This document shows positions 33,856 through 43,522 of a stretch of 64,000 nucleotides of DNA, piece by piece (the first letter of the stretch is position 1; the number at the start of each line of letters is the position of its first letter). The notes beneath the pieces are model-generated. The model did not search any database. It worked only from the letters and a program-made list of their open reading frames with translations, and had not been told where the DNA came from. A program made the translations under genes and the position numbers. The DNA comes from Fimbriimonadaceae bacterium (lineage in GTDB: Bacteria > Armatimonadota > Fimbriimonadia > Fimbriimonadales > Fimbriimonadaceae), in the NCBI GenBank assembly GCA_019638795.1, contig JAHBTB010000001.1, positions 310,001 through 374,000 of the forward strand, read 5' to 3'.

Positions 33856-36260
33856 GACTGAAGCGCACGTTGACCTGGACGGTTCTGATCGCCGCCGTCC
33901 TCCCGACCGCCGTATTCGCCCAGTTCAGCAACGGCGACGGGGTGGCCGCCAAGAAGGCTTGGGAGCAATTCAGCCTGCCCAAGACCAAAAAGGTGACCCT
34001 GAGCTTCCGCAACGCCAACGTCGACCTGGTGCTGGACCTCTTCATGAAGATCTCTGGCATCACGATCGTCAAAGACCCCGCGCTCAAGGACGCCATCACG
34101 GTCTCTTCGCCCAACCCGGTCTCGGTCAGCGACGCCTTCCGCATCCTCGACACCGCCCTCAGCCTGCGCAATTTCGAATTGCAGAAGGAGGGCAACCTCA
34201 TGGTGATCCGTCAGAAGCGCCAACGCCAAGAGATGGACCGGGGCTCCGACTTTGGCCAGGGCAACTTCGACCCCAGCCAGTTCCAACAGCAACAAAACGA
34301 GGTCAAGGTCTACCGGATCAAGTACGCAAACGCCAGCGAGGTGGCCCGGGTGGTCAACGACGTCTTTGCCCCGACCCAGCAAGGTGGCTTTGGTGGTTTC
34401 AATCGGGGCAACTTCGGTCGCGGCGGCCTCACCCAGTTCGGCCGCCCTCAGGGCCGAGGCAACAACCGGTTTGGTGGGTTCAGCGGGTTCAACACGGGCC
34501 AGCAAGACTCCATGCGGGCGTCGTCGGACGATTACAGCAACACCGTCATCATCAACGGCCCGCGCAACATGTTCGATGAGATCGAGAAGCTGATCAAAGA
34601 AATCGACCAACAGACCGACGCGCCGCAGACCACCCAGGTCTACAAGCTGGAGTTCGCCTCGGCCAACGACATCCTGCCGACGATCCAAAACGTCTTGAGC
34701 ACGAACGCGCCCAAGGGCCGGGGCGGCCAAGGCAACCAGACCATCGACCCCCGGCAGCAGTTCCGCCAGGCGTTTCGGACCGGGTCGTTCCAATCGGCCT
34801 TCGGCACCGTCACCGCGGACGTCCGGTCAAACAGCCTCGTCGTGACGGCGACGGCCGAAAACCACAAAGTCGTCGCCCAGGTGATCTCCGAGATCGACCA
34901 AAAGGTGCGGCTGGAAGACTCCACCGTCGTCATCCCCTTGATGAACGCCCGGGCGGACCAATTGGCGACGACCTTGCAGTCGGCGTTCGGCCAACGCACC
35001 GGCGTCAACACCTCGCGTAACACGACGGGCACCGGGTCGAACAGCAACCGCCGGACAAACAACAATAACAACCGGAACTCCAGCGGCCCGCCGAGCCTTG
35101 GCGGCAACAACCTGGGCAACGACTTGGCCGACGCGACAGCCCTCAACATCCCGCTTCAAGACCCTGACGCGGAAAGCGGTGAACTGCAAACGCAGATCCA
35201 GTTTGGAGGCGGCGGATTCGGCGGGGGCGGGTTCCGCGGCGGGCAGAACAACCAAAACCAGAACAACCAACTGGTGCGCGGCGCCGACGGGCGGCTCGTC
35301 AACATCCGTGACCTGACCAACCAAGTGTCGATCATCCCCGACACCAACACGAACAGTCTGATCGTCGTCGGTGCCCCCGACGCGGTGGACCTGGTCAAGA
35401 AAATCCTTCTCCAACTCGACTCGATCCCCGAGCAGGTGATGATCGAGACGATCATCATGGAGGCGACCCTGGACCGGACGAACAAGCTCGGTGTCGAGTG
35501 GAACTTGGTCCAAGCCAAGGCCTTCGGCCAAAACGGGGTCACCGGCAACGTCGGTGCCAACTTCGGCCTGCAGAACACCTCCCCGGCACTGCAAGGGTTC
35601 CGCTATACGATTGCGGGCGGCAACTTGGGTGGGTTCTTGAACGCCCTCCAGCAGGACGACAAGTTTGAAGTCCTCAGCACGCCGCGCATCTTCACGAGCA
35701 ACAACGTGGAGGCCGAGATCAACATCAGCCAGAGCATCCCTTACGTCGTCAGCCAACGGGAAGACGCGAACGGCAACCTGACCTTCAACTATTCGTTCGT
35801 CGATGTGGGCATCATCCTGACCGTGACGCCTCGGATCACCGCAGGCGGCTACGTGACCCTGGACGTGACCCAGACCGCCAACGACCTCCAAGGCTACACG
35901 GAGTTCAACGCGCCGATCATCAACCAACGCGAAGCCCAGACCACCGTGAGCGTGAAGGACGGGGAGACGATGGTCCTCGGCGGCATCATGCGCAACACCG
36001 TCACCTCGTCGGTCCGCAAGGTGCCCTTGCTCGGCGACATCCCCATCCTCGGCCAGTTGTTCCGGTCGACAAGCCACGAAAAGCAGAAGACCGAGCTCCT
36101 TGTCATGCTGACGCCGCGCATCGTGCGCAGCCCCGACGACGCCGCCAAGATCCGCGAGAAAGCCCTCAAGGAGAACGGCAAGACGCTTCCCAACACGATC
36201 ACGACCCCGGACCCCGCCCCCAAGAAGGACGAGGCCAAGAAAGACGGGGGAGGAAACTGA
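33852..36260 (+). CDS. gspD: type II secretion secretin GspD
   Basis: 802 aa from ATG 33852 (signal peptide MRLKRTLTWTVLIAAVLPTAVFA); longer upstream readings are the shadow frame of the previous gene. Order: N0/STN-like domain (VTLSFRNANVDLVLDLFMKI), several N-domains (VYRIKYANASEVARVVNDVF; VYKLEFASANDILPTIQNVL; VVIPLMNARADQLATTLQSAF), interrupted by long G/N/Q/R-rich loops, then the secretin barrel (FVDVGIILTVTPRITAGGYV; KVPLLGDIPILGQLF; ELLVMLTPRIV). Forms the outer-membrane gate. Tail is Lys/Asp-rich. Confidence 0.95.
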   Translation: MRLKRTLTWTVLIAAVLPTAVFAQFSNGDGVAAKKAWEQFSLPKTKKVTLSFRNANVDLVLDLFMKISGITIVKDPALKDAITVSSPNPVSVSDAFRILDTALSLRNFELQKEGNLMVIRQKRQRQEMDRGSDFGQGNFDPSQFQQQQNEVKVYRIKYANASEVARVVNDVFAPTQQGGFGGFNRGNFGRGGLTQFGRPQGRGNNRFGGFSGFNTGQQDSMRASSDDYSNTVIINGPRNMFDEIEKLIKEIDQQTDAPQTTQVYKLEFASANDILPTIQNVLSTNAPKGRGGQGNQTIDPRQQFRQAFRTGSFQSAFGTVTADVRSNSLVVTATAENHKVVAQVISEIDQKVRLEDSTVVIPLMNARADQLATTLQSAFGQRTGVNTSRNTTGTGSNSNRRTNNNNNRNSSGPPSLGGNNLGNDLADATALNIPLQDPDAESGELQTQIQFGGGGFGGGGFRGGQNNQNQNNQLVRGADGRLVNIRDLTNQVSIIPDTNTNSLIVVGAPDAVDLVKKILLQLDSIPEQVMIETIIMEATLDRTNKLGVEWNLVQAKAFGQNGVTGNVGANFGLQNTSPALQGFRYTIAGGNLGGFLNALQQDDKFEVLSTPRIFTSNNVEAEINISQSIPYVVSQREDANGNLTFNYSFVDVGIILTVTPRITAGGYVTLDVTQTANDLQGYTEFNAPIINQREAQTTVSVKDGETMVLGGIMRNTVTSSVRKVPLLGDIPILGQLFRSTSHEKQKTELLVMLTPRIVRSPDDAAKIREKALKENGKTLPNTITTPDPAPKKDEAKKDGGGN

Positions 36261-37019
36261 ATGAAGACCAACCTAAAAACCCTCTTGACGATCGGTCTCG
36301 TCGTTGTTTCTGCCTATGCGATGGCACAAGGCGGAGGCGGCGGGCGGGGCCAGCGATTCGGCTTCGGATTCGGTGGCGGCATGCAGAACAACTCGTTCTT
36401 GCTGAGGCGTGAAGACGTCCAGAAGGACCTGAAGCTGACCACCGAGCAAAAGACCAAGCTGGACGAAATCCAGCAGGCCCAGCGCGAGAAGATGCGGGAG
36501 ATGTTCCAGAACGGCGGCGGTGGCACAGACCGCCAGGCGATGATGGAAGCCATGCAGAAGATGCAGAAGGAGAACGACGAAGCCGTCAACAAGGTTCTCA
36601 CCGCCGACCAGCAGAAGCGCCTGAAGCAGATCGGCATCCAGCTTGCTGGTGACCGGGCGATCCTGGACCCCGAGGTCCAGAAGGAACTTGGCATGACGGC
36701 GGAGCAGACCGACAAGATCAAGAAGCTCCAGTCGGACCAAATGACCGCCAACCAGGAACTGATGCGCAAGATGCGCGACCAAGAGATCGACCGTGACCAG
36801 TTCCAGGGCCTGATGGAGAAGAACAACAAGGCCCTCAACGACGAGATCGCCAAGATCATGACCGAGGAGCAAAAGGCGAAGCTGAAAGAGCTTGCCGGCC
36901 CGAAGTTTGAGGCCGACCCCAACATCCGCGGCGGATTTGGCGGTGGACGGCCCGGCGGCGGTGGTGGTCGCGGAGGCGGTGGCGGCGGCACCGGTGGTGG
37001 CACCGGCATCGGCGGCTGA
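36261..37019 (+). CDS. Spy/CpxP-like periplasmic protein with Gly-rich ends
   Basis: 252 aa; ATG directly follows the gspD stop, so it is the last gene of the secretion run. Signal peptide (LLTIGLVVVSAYAMA). Two Spy-like repeats: DLKLTTEQKTKLDEIQQAQRE and ELGMTAEQTDKIKKLQSDQM, all-helical with many Met and Gln. Gly-rich stretches at both ends; the C-terminal one is nearly pure GG/GR repeats. Spy/CpxP proteins are periplasmic chaperones or stress sensors. A chaperone for exported proteins is a plausible inference. Confidence 0.78.
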   Translation: MKTNLKTLLTIGLVVVSAYAMAQGGGGGRGQRFGFGFGGGMQNNSFLLRREDVQKDLKLTTEQKTKLDEIQQAQREKMREMFQNGGGGTDRQAMMEAMQKMQKENDEAVNKVLTADQQKRLKQIGIQLAGDRAILDPEVQKELGMTAEQTDKIKKLQSDQMTANQELMRKMRDQEIDRDQFQGLMEKNNKALNDEIAKIMTEEQKAKLKELAGPKFEADPNIRGGFGGGRPGGGGGRGGGGGGTGGGTGIGG

Positions 37020-37046
37020 CCCCGCCCTTCACTAAGACCGGAGAGA

Positions 37047-37074
37047 GACCCCCCTGGGAACACCCGGGGGGGTC
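37047..37074. terminator. hairpin terminator closing the T2SS operon
   Basis: GACCCCCCTGGG (37047-37058) pairs with CCCGGGGGGGTC (37063-37074) with one G-U pair and an AACA loop. It lies between convergent genes and could act on both; only a short T-run follows. Confidence 0.65.
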
Positions 37075-37081
37075 GGTCGTC

Positions 37082-37348
37082 TTAGGGGTTCATGATCCGA
37101 AAGATCGTGAACGCCACCACACCGAAAAAGGCGAGCCGGATGAAGCGCAGGGTCAAGAACACCTTGTTGCGTTCGGGTCCGCGGGCCGACAAAAACGCCA
37201 AGAACGAACCGGGCAAGTAGACGAACCCGCCGACAAAGACGAGGAGCGGCAACTCCCCGCGTTTGGTCAAGAGCAGACCCATCAACGCCACGGTCAACCC
37301 AGCCAAGCACAGGGTCACGCCGGTCTTGATCCTCAGGTCGGGGGACAT
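37082..37348 (-). CDS. small membrane protein, three helices, unknown function
   Basis: 88 aa from ATG 37348, which has GAGGTGG immediately upstream; an in-frame TTG 9 bases earlier is the alternative. Three hydrophobic segments: TGVTLCLAGLTVALMGLLL, LPLLVFVGGFVYLPGSFLAFL, and FIRLAFFGVVAFTIFRIM, with basic loops between. No family recognised. It is divergent from rsmG and convergent with the T2SS operon. Confidence 0.7.
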   Translation of the reverse strand: MSPDLRIKTGVTLCLAGLTVALMGLLLTKRGELPLLVFVGGFVYLPGSFLAFLSARGPERNKVFLTLRFIRLAFFGVVAFTIFRIMNP

Positions 37349-37371
37349 CCACCTCAAGTTACCCCTCCTGG

Positions 37372-37377
37372 TACCCT
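37372..37377 (+). promoter_or_regulatory. TANNNT -10 motif of rsmG
   Basis: TACCCT, 11 bases before ATG 37389; no ribosome site. Confidence 0.3.
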
Positions 37378-37388
37378 AACCCCTGGCC

Positions 37389-38096
37389 ATGGACTTCCCC
37401 GCCCTTCGCGCCGTCGCCATGCGGCTGGGCATTGGCTTGTCCCCTGACCAACTGGCGGCACTGCACCGCTACGTCGAGGCGTTGTACCAAGCCAACGAAC
37501 GGGCCAACCTCACCCGGGTGCCGCGCGAAGCGGCTGACGTCTTCCACCTGGCGGACTCGTTGCTGGCCGCTGAGTTCGCCGCCCCCCACGCTCACGTCCT
37601 CGACCTCGGCCCCGGACCGGGCCTGCCCACTGTGCCCTTGGCCCTGTGCCGACCGGACATCCATGTCACCGCCGTCGAGGCCACCGAGAAGTTCGCCAAG
37701 TTCCTCGCCTCTCAAGCGCCAGCGAACGTCGAGGTTATCAACGGTCGCGCTGAGGAACTGGACGGACGAGAGACGACCGACCTTGTGACGGGGCGGGCCT
37801 GTGCGCCCCTTGGCGTCCAGCTCGAAATCAGCGCGGCATGGTGCCGGGTCGGCGGCCTCGTCGTTCCGTTTCGCACCCCCGCCGAGTTGGAGGAGTGCGA
37901 GTCTGTCCCGTGCGGCCAACTCGGCCTAGAACTTGTCGCCACCGAGCTCCGTGACATTCCCGGGACAGACGTCGTGCGCCTGTTTCCCGTGTACCGTAAG
38001 GTGCGGGCGACGCCGAACGAGTTTCCCCGCCCGTGGGCGCGGATCAAGGCTAAGCCTTTGCGGGGGCGTCCTTGTCGGCCGCCTGGATCATCTTGA
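37389..38096 (+). CDS. rsmG: 16S rRNA m7G527 methyltransferase RsmG
   Basis: 235 aa. Seen: LYQANERANLTRV, DVFHLADSLLAAEF, SAM-binding loop VLDLGPGPGLPTVPLAL (usually DIGSGAGLPGIPLAI), GRAEEL, and the end FPRPWARIKAKPL, equivalent to the family's YPR..G...KKPL. Methylates G527 of 16S rRNA. The SAM loop has two Pro substitutions (PGPG), an odd variant. The final ~47 bases overlap the convergent lipoprotein gene, and the last residues (RGRPCRPPGSS) exceed the normal end. Confidence 0.87.
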   Translation: MDFPALRAVAMRLGIGLSPDQLAALHRYVEALYQANERANLTRVPREAADVFHLADSLLAAEFAAPHAHVLDLGPGPGLPTVPLALCRPDIHVTAVEATEKFAKFLASQAPANVEVINGRAEELDGRETTDLVTGRACAPLGVQLEISAAWCRVGGLVVPFRTPAELEECESVPCGQLGLELVATELRDIPGTDVVRLFPVYRKVRATPNEFPRPWARIKAKPLRGRPCRPPGSS

Positions 38097-38688
38097 GCAT
38101 AGAAAGCGCCCGCGAGTTCTGCGGGTCGGCCTTCAGGGCGTTGGCCGCGCTCACCCGGGCCCCGTCGATGTCTTTCGCCTGGATTTGCACCGAGGCCTTG
38201 GTCACCAGGTAGCGCGGCTCAGTCGGGAAGAGCTTCAGGGCCTCGTCGACCTCCTTCCCACCCTCGACCCAACGCCCGTCGGAGACCGCCAGCCGCGCCA
38301 AGTCATGGTGCGCCTCCGCCTCCAACGCCGGGACGCTGGTGTGGTACTTCTGCTGGACCTCGATCGCCTTCTTCAGGTTGGCCTCCGCCTCGGCGTGATT
38401 GCCCAGCACCCATTCGGTGCGGGCGAGGAGCACATAGCTCTCGGGCTCGTTAGGGGAGAACTCAAGGACCTTCTTGACCAGAGGCAACGCCTTGGCCGCG
38501 TTCGCCCGGTCGGCGGCGTCCACCGGGTCGTCGGCGACCAGCTTGACAAAGGCCACCGTCGTCAGGGCCTTCACTTGGAGCACGGTCTGGTTGCGCTCGT
38601 CGAGGTTGCTGATCACCTCAGATTTACGCGGGGCCCCGCACCCCGAAAGGACGACAAGGCCAGCGACGAGAAGGATAGCGTTTTTCAT
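38050..38688 (-). CDS. TPR-repeat lipoprotein
   Basis: 212 aa. Signal peptide with lipobox LSGC (MKNAILLVAGLVVLSGCG), so a lipid-anchored envelope protein. The mature part holds tetratricopeptide-like helices (FSPNEPESYVLLARTEWVLG, ADPQNSRALSMLKMIQAA). TPR proteins are protein-binding scaffolds; the partner is unknown. Its ATG overlaps the leuS stop (ATGA). Confidence 0.83.
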   Translation of the reverse strand: MKNAILLVAGLVVLSGCGAPRKSEVISNLDERNQTVLQVKALTTVAFVKLVADDPVDAADRANAAKALPLVKKVLEFSPNEPESYVLLARTEWVLGNHAEAEANLKKAIEVQQKYHTSVPALEAEAHHDLARLAVSDGRWVEGGKEVDEALKLFPTEPRYLVTKASVQIQAKDIDGARVSAANALKADPQNSRALSMLKMIQAADKDAPAKA

Positions 38689-41399
38689 GAGGCCACGATG
38701 TTGACGAGTTTGCCGGGCACGACGACGACCTTGCGGACCGTCTTGCCTTCAAGGAAGGGCTTGACCTTGTCCCGCGCCAGGGCGGCGTCCTCCAAGGAGT
38801 CGCCCGGGGCGTCGACGGCGGTTTCCATGGTGTCGCGCAGCTTGCCGTTGACTTGGATTGCGATCGTGACGGTGTCGTCGCGGGCGAGTTCGGGGTCATG
38901 CGCCGGCCAAGACAAGTTGTAGGTGAAGCCCTCCCCGCCCAGTCCTTCCCAGATCTCGTCGGCGGTGTGCGGCGCGACGGGAGCCAACACCTTGACCAAG
39001 CACTCCAGAGCCTCGCAAAAGGCAAGCCGTTCGGCCCCGACAGGCTCCTTGGTCGACTTGACCAAGTCGGTCAGCGTGTTGACCGTGATCATCGCCGACG
39101 AGATGTAGGTGTTGAAGGCAAAGCCCTCGATGTCGGCGGTGGCTTTGGCGACAAATTTGTGGGTGGCCCGCCGAACGGACTTGGAAACAACCGTGGGTGC
39201 CACGTCACCGATCCGCATCGACCAGAGGGGGTCCCAGTGCTCGGCCAGCTTGCCGGCGAGGTCAAGGACGCGGTTCAAGAACCGGACCGCCCCAGCCATC
39301 CCCTCGTTCGTCCATTGGACGTTCTGCTCAAAGGGGGCGACGAAGAGCTCGTACACACGCAGGGCGTCGGCACCGTAGTTCTCGACGGCCTCCTCGGGGG
39401 TGACGACATTGCCTTTGGACTTGCTCATGCGCACCCAACGCCACATCAGGTCGCTTTCGTCCATCTTGGCCGCTTCCTGGAAGCTGACCAAGACACCGTC
39501 CTCGCCCACCCCCAAGGTCTCGCCTTCTCTCGGCTGACGGTACGGCGTGTAGCCCAACACCTGGCCCTGGTTCATCAGGCGCTGGAACGGCTCCTTCACG
39601 CTCACCAGCCCGGCGTCATAAAAGACCTTTGTCCAGAACCGGGCGTAGAGGAGGTGCATGACGGCGTGTTCGGCGCCGCCGACGTAGCAGTCGACGGGCA
39701 TCCAGTACTCGGCCCGTTTGAGATCCCATGCCTCCTTGTCGTTGTGGGGGTCGGCAAAGCGCAGGAAGTACCATGACGAGCAGGCAAACCCACCCATCGT
39801 GTCGGTCTCGCGCCGCCCCAGGGTGCCGTCCGGCGTCGTGCAGTTGACAAACTCGGCGATCCGCGAGAGCGGGCTGCTCCCGTCGTCGCTCGGTTCATAG
39901 TGGTCGACGTCGGGCAGTTCGACGGGGAGTTGGTTGTCGGGGACCAGGTCAAGGTCGCCGTCCTTGTCGTAGACGACCGGGATCGGACAACCCCAGTAAC
40001 GCTGGCGGCTGATCAGCCAGTCTCTCAGCTTGTAATTGACCTTGCGCTCCCCGATGCCCTCGGCCTCGGCCCACTGCCCCAGCGAGGCGGCCGCCTCCGC
40101 CGGCGTCATGCCGTTGTGGCTTCCGCTGTTGACCAGGCGGGCGTCCTTGGAGACGAAGGGTGGGTAATAGCTGGTGGGTCCGGACAAGTACGCGGCCAAA
40201 GCCTGGCCATAGTCGAAGTCGCCGTCCTTGTGAAATCCGCGCAGGTACGCCTCGTCAGGCTGGATGACGGGGATCACGTCCAAGCCGTGCTTGACCGCAA
40301 AGTCAAAGTCGCGGTCGTCGTGGCCGGGGACGGCCATGATGGCCCCGGTGCCGTAGCCCATCAAGACGTAGTCGGCCACGTAGACGGGCACCCGCTTCTT
40401 GTTCACCGGATTGACGGCGTAGGCACCGGTGAAGACGCCGGTCTTCTCGCGGGTCGTCGCCTGCCGGTCGACGTCGCTCAAGGCTTTGGCCGAAGCCTGG
40501 TACTCGGCCACGGCCACCTGGTGGCCGGCGTCCACGTGCGCCTTGATCTTCTCCACCAGCGGGTGTTCGGGGGCAAGCACGCAGAACGTCATCCCGTAAA
40601 CCGTGTCCATGCGGGTGGTGAAGACGCGGACCTTGGGAGCCCTTTCGACCACTTCGAACACCTCGGCCTGGTCGACGTCGGCGTCGAAGACGACGTCCAT
40701 CTCGAACTCGACGCCTTCGCTACGGCCGATCCAGTTCCGCTGCATGTGCTTGATGCCTTCGGGCCAGTCGACGTCGTCGAGGTCGTCGATCAGCCGCTGG
40801 GCGTAGTCGGTGATCTTGAAGAACCATTGGGGGATGGCGCGCCTCTCCACCGGCGTGCCGCACCGTTCGCACAGGCCGCCGACGACCTCCTCGTTGGCCA
40901 ACGCGGTCTTGTCCTTGGGGCACCAATTGACGTCGGCCAACCGCCGGTAGGCCAAGCCACGCTCGTAGAGAAGCTTGAAGCACCACTGCGTCCAGCGGTA
41001 ATAGTCGGGGTCCGAGCTAAAGAACGACCGCGACCAATCGTAGCCGACGCCGATCAGTTCCATTTGGCGGCGGTAGGTGGCCCCGTATTCATGGACCATC
41101 GCCTCAGGCTTGCGCTTGTGCTTGATCGCCTCGTTCTCGGCGGGCAGGCCAAAGGCGTCAAAGCCCATCGGATGCAGAACGTTGTAGCCCTGCATCGCCT
41201 TCATGCGGCAGAGGACGTCGGTCGGGATGTAGTTGCGGCAATGCCCGACACTCAGGCCCGCCCCACTCGGATAGGGGAAGAAGTCGAGCCCGTAGAACTT
41301 GGGGCGCCCCGGCTCCTCGCGGGTCTTGAAGAGGTCGGCCGATTTCCACCGGTCGCGCCACTTCTGCTCAAAAGCCGCAGGTTCGTACCGTTCGCGCAT
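38685..41399 (-). CDS. leuS: leucyl-tRNA synthetase
   Basis: 904 aa, bacterial LeuRS size. Class I signatures: HIGH-type PYPSGAGLSVGHCRNY and KMSKS-type RMSKSKGN, an inserted CP1 editing domain (TTRMDTVYGMTFCVLAPEH) and a zinc-like cysteine pair in GLCERCGTPV. Also the long insertion typical of LeuRS around the KMSKS region (MNQGQVLGYTPYRQP). Charges tRNA-Leu. Translation is coupled to the lipoprotein gene behind it. Confidence 0.97.
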   Translation of the reverse strand: MRERYEPAAFEQKWRDRWKSADLFKTREEPGRPKFYGLDFFPYPSGAGLSVGHCRNYIPTDVLCRMKAMQGYNVLHPMGFDAFGLPAENEAIKHKRKPEAMVHEYGATYRRQMELIGVGYDWSRSFFSSDPDYYRWTQWCFKLLYERGLAYRRLADVNWCPKDKTALANEEVVGGLCERCGTPVERRAIPQWFFKITDYAQRLIDDLDDVDWPEGIKHMQRNWIGRSEGVEFEMDVVFDADVDQAEVFEVVERAPKVRVFTTRMDTVYGMTFCVLAPEHPLVEKIKAHVDAGHQVAVAEYQASAKALSDVDRQATTREKTGVFTGAYAVNPVNKKRVPVYVADYVLMGYGTGAIMAVPGHDDRDFDFAVKHGLDVIPVIQPDEAYLRGFHKDGDFDYGQALAAYLSGPTSYYPPFVSKDARLVNSGSHNGMTPAEAAASLGQWAEAEGIGERKVNYKLRDWLISRQRYWGCPIPVVYDKDGDLDLVPDNQLPVELPDVDHYEPSDDGSSPLSRIAEFVNCTTPDGTLGRRETDTMGGFACSSWYFLRFADPHNDKEAWDLKRAEYWMPVDCYVGGAEHAVMHLLYARFWTKVFYDAGLVSVKEPFQRLMNQGQVLGYTPYRQPREGETLGVGEDGVLVSFQEAAKMDESDLMWRWVRMSKSKGNVVTPEEAVENYGADALRVYELFVAPFEQNVQWTNEGMAGAVRFLNRVLDLAGKLAEHWDPLWSMRIGDVAPTVVSKSVRRATHKFVAKATADIEGFAFNTYISSAMITVNTLTDLVKSTKEPVGAERLAFCEALECLVKVLAPVAPHTADEIWEGLGGEGFTYNLSWPAHDPELARDDTVTIAIQVNGKLRDTMETAVDAPGDSLEDAALARDKVKPFLEGKTVRKVVVVPGKLVNIVAS

Positions 41400-41449
41400 G
41401 CGAGGGAGGTTGTACCCTTGGCGGTTGACTTACCGAGGGACGAACTCCC

Positions 41450-43522
41450 TCAGGGAGGCGGCACCCGGCCGGGCCTGCCCCGCTGCCGGACCTGGACGTT
41501 TTGACTCAGCTTCGCAAACGTCCGGTCATATTCGTCGCGGACGCCCTGGGGCAGGCCCTCGAAGGCCGTCACCTCGCTCCCGCCGATGGGCTCGTAGTCG
41601 GTCAGCAGGCGGGACATCGTGTATTGGCCCGCGAAGGAAAGGGTGACCATCACCCGACGCCTCGACATCAACTGGTACTTCGTGTCGGCCGAAGGCTTGT
41701 CGACGGCCCCTGGCCGTGTCTCGGCGACCGCCCTCGTCGCGGCGAGCTCTCGCGGCGAGTAGACCTGGGCGCGGTCCACCAACGGGTCCAGCACTCGCAA
41801 GACGTTCTCGGCGCTGTTCGTCACGAGGACCTGCGTCTGAGCGGGGACGGCACTAAAGACGTCGGTGCGTTCGAACGACCCGCCAGAGTTCGCCTGGAAC
41901 TGCATGGCGTTGCCCGACCGGCCGGCCCGGAACGTCAGCTCCAGGGTCTGCGCCCGACGGGGCTGGCCGGACTTTTGCGGCCCGTCCGAACTCCAGAACA
42001 GGAGGTCGGCCACCGGCCCGACCGCACTGCCGACCGGGAAGGCGGCCCGAGGCTGGTTGCGCCCGTTCACCGGCAACGACCCATAGACTAACATCGCCTC
42101 GCGGTTGGAACCCCGTGTTTCAAGGAACTGTGACCGAAGCGTGTTGCCGCCAAGGGCCTGGGCATACGCGGTGTCCCACGAGTTCTCCGTGAGGGAGGGC
42201 GACGCCTGGGCATAGGGGACCAAGGCGTCCAAGGATGCGACACCCAAATGGCGTGACGAGTCCACCACCCGCTTGAACGCGGCCCGGTCGAGCCGGTGCC
42301 CCAAGTCACGGGTGATGTCCACCGGCCGCGCAGCGGCCCAACCGTCCTTCTCTTCCCACTCGTAACCGTCCCGCGACACGGCGTCTCGGACGGCGGCCAC
42401 CGAGGCGTCTTTGTCGAACAGGACCTGCCGCACGGTCTCGAAGAGTTCGTCGCTCAGGAGGGCCACCGCCGGTTTGTCGGCCGGCATGGTCTGCCGCACC
42501 GCCTCCCCGACAAAGAAGCTGAGCGGGTCACGCGCCACCGGGTCGAGCATGAGGGAGGCGGCAGACTGGTCGACCTCCAGGTCGTCGGCCGGGAGCAACC
42601 TTGCCGACTCGAACCGCTGGAGACCAATGACGATCGCCTTGTCACCACCGCGGGCCTGGCGCCTCGTCCCCACCATCAGCCGCGCCTCGTCCGAAAGCTT
42701 GACCTTGGCCGCGGAGTCCCCCGCCCCCGATTCCGGAGCGGGTGTGGCCACGACTGCCGTGGACCCAAAGAGGAGCTGGTCGCCGGCCTGGTCAACCACC
42801 CGGACCGAGGCGGTGAGGACCGGGCTCCAGCCCGGTCGTTGGACCACAAGGTACGCCTTGGCATAGGTGCCCGTCCGCAGGCTCTCGTACCGCCGTTGGG
42901 CGGCACGGTCATTGGGCCGTGGCGCCGGGGTGGCCGCCAACTGGTCGGCCATCGCTTGGCGCACCGCGGTCAGGGCAGGTCCGGGCAAGGCGACCTGGAC
43001 TCCGAAGGGCATGTTGGTGAAGACCACCCTGGCCCCCGGCGCGACCCTCGCCAGGGTGGCGGGAGGGACTTGGGACAGCACATGGGCGACGGCCCTTTGG
43101 GCGTCGCGCCAACGGGACGACCGCCCGCCTTGTTGGGGACTGGCCCCAGCTGGGGCCAACATCTTGTCGACCGCGTCCTTGAAGGCCGAGGTCTCCCGGG
43201 CGATCCTCGCGTTCACCGCGTTCTTTTGCTCGGTGTCCCGAAGCAGCAACTGGTACGACTCCCCGGACTTGGCCCATTCCGCGTGCATCACCCAGGCAAG
43301 TCGCGACATCAGTTCGTCGGCGGGGACTCCGTCGACGTCGACCAGCACGACTTCTTTGCCCAACTGGCTCGTGACACGGAGGTCGGTCTGGGTCAGGCCC
43401 CTCAGCTGTCGGACGACCTCGGCGACCGTCGTACCGTTGGTGTGCAGGCTCACCGGGGCCTTCAGGCCCGGGGCTGGGGCCACCGTCGCAACGAGCACCA
43501 GCGCGACTAATTGGATACCCAT
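41450..43522 (-). CDS. large secreted protein, STN-like N-terminus, paralogue B
   Basis: 690 aa from ATG 43522 with signal peptide (GIQLVALVLVATVAPAPG). An STN/secretin-N-like segment follows (TTVAEVVRQLRGLTQTDLRV, GKEVVLVDVDGVPADELMSR). Then ~550 residues of unrecognised sequence, co-linear with the gene just upstream (43631-45886): VGEAVRQTMPADKPAVALLS, AYLVVQRPGW, MSRRRVMVTLSFAGQYTMSR. No catalytic motif or membrane segment is visible. Same strand as leuS, 50 bases upstream of it. Probably periplasmic or outer-membrane associated; function unknown. Confidence 0.75.
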   Translation of the reverse strand: MGIQLVALVLVATVAPAPGLKAPVSLHTNGTTVAEVVRQLRGLTQTDLRVTSQLGKEVVLVDVDGVPADELMSRLAWVMHAEWAKSGESYQLLLRDTEQKNAVNARIARETSAFKDAVDKMLAPAGASPQQGGRSSRWRDAQRAVAHVLSQVPPATLARVAPGARVVFTNMPFGVQVALPGPALTAVRQAMADQLAATPAPRPNDRAAQRRYESLRTGTYAKAYLVVQRPGWSPVLTASVRVVDQAGDQLLFGSTAVVATPAPESGAGDSAAKVKLSDEARLMVGTRRQARGGDKAIVIGLQRFESARLLPADDLEVDQSAASLMLDPVARDPLSFFVGEAVRQTMPADKPAVALLSDELFETVRQVLFDKDASVAAVRDAVSRDGYEWEEKDGWAAARPVDITRDLGHRLDRAAFKRVVDSSRHLGVASLDALVPYAQASPSLTENSWDTAYAQALGGNTLRSQFLETRGSNREAMLVYGSLPVNGRNQPRAAFPVGSAVGPVADLLFWSSDGPQKSGQPRRAQTLELTFRAGRSGNAMQFQANSGGSFERTDVFSAVPAQTQVLVTNSAENVLRVLDPLVDRAQVYSPRELAATRAVAETRPGAVDKPSADTKYQLMSRRRVMVTLSFAGQYTMSRLLTDYEPIGGSEVTAFEGLPQGVRDEYDRTFAKLSQNVQVRQRGRPGRVPPP

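Noticed and set aside
36907-37016. GGC/GGT-rich repeats as a possible mobile or regulatory repeat
   Set aside because: They encode the Gly-rich tail of the Spy-like protein and are ordinary low-complexity codons.
39900-41504. 534-codon plus-strand frame opposite leuS
   Set aside because: Shadow of leuS; no motif.
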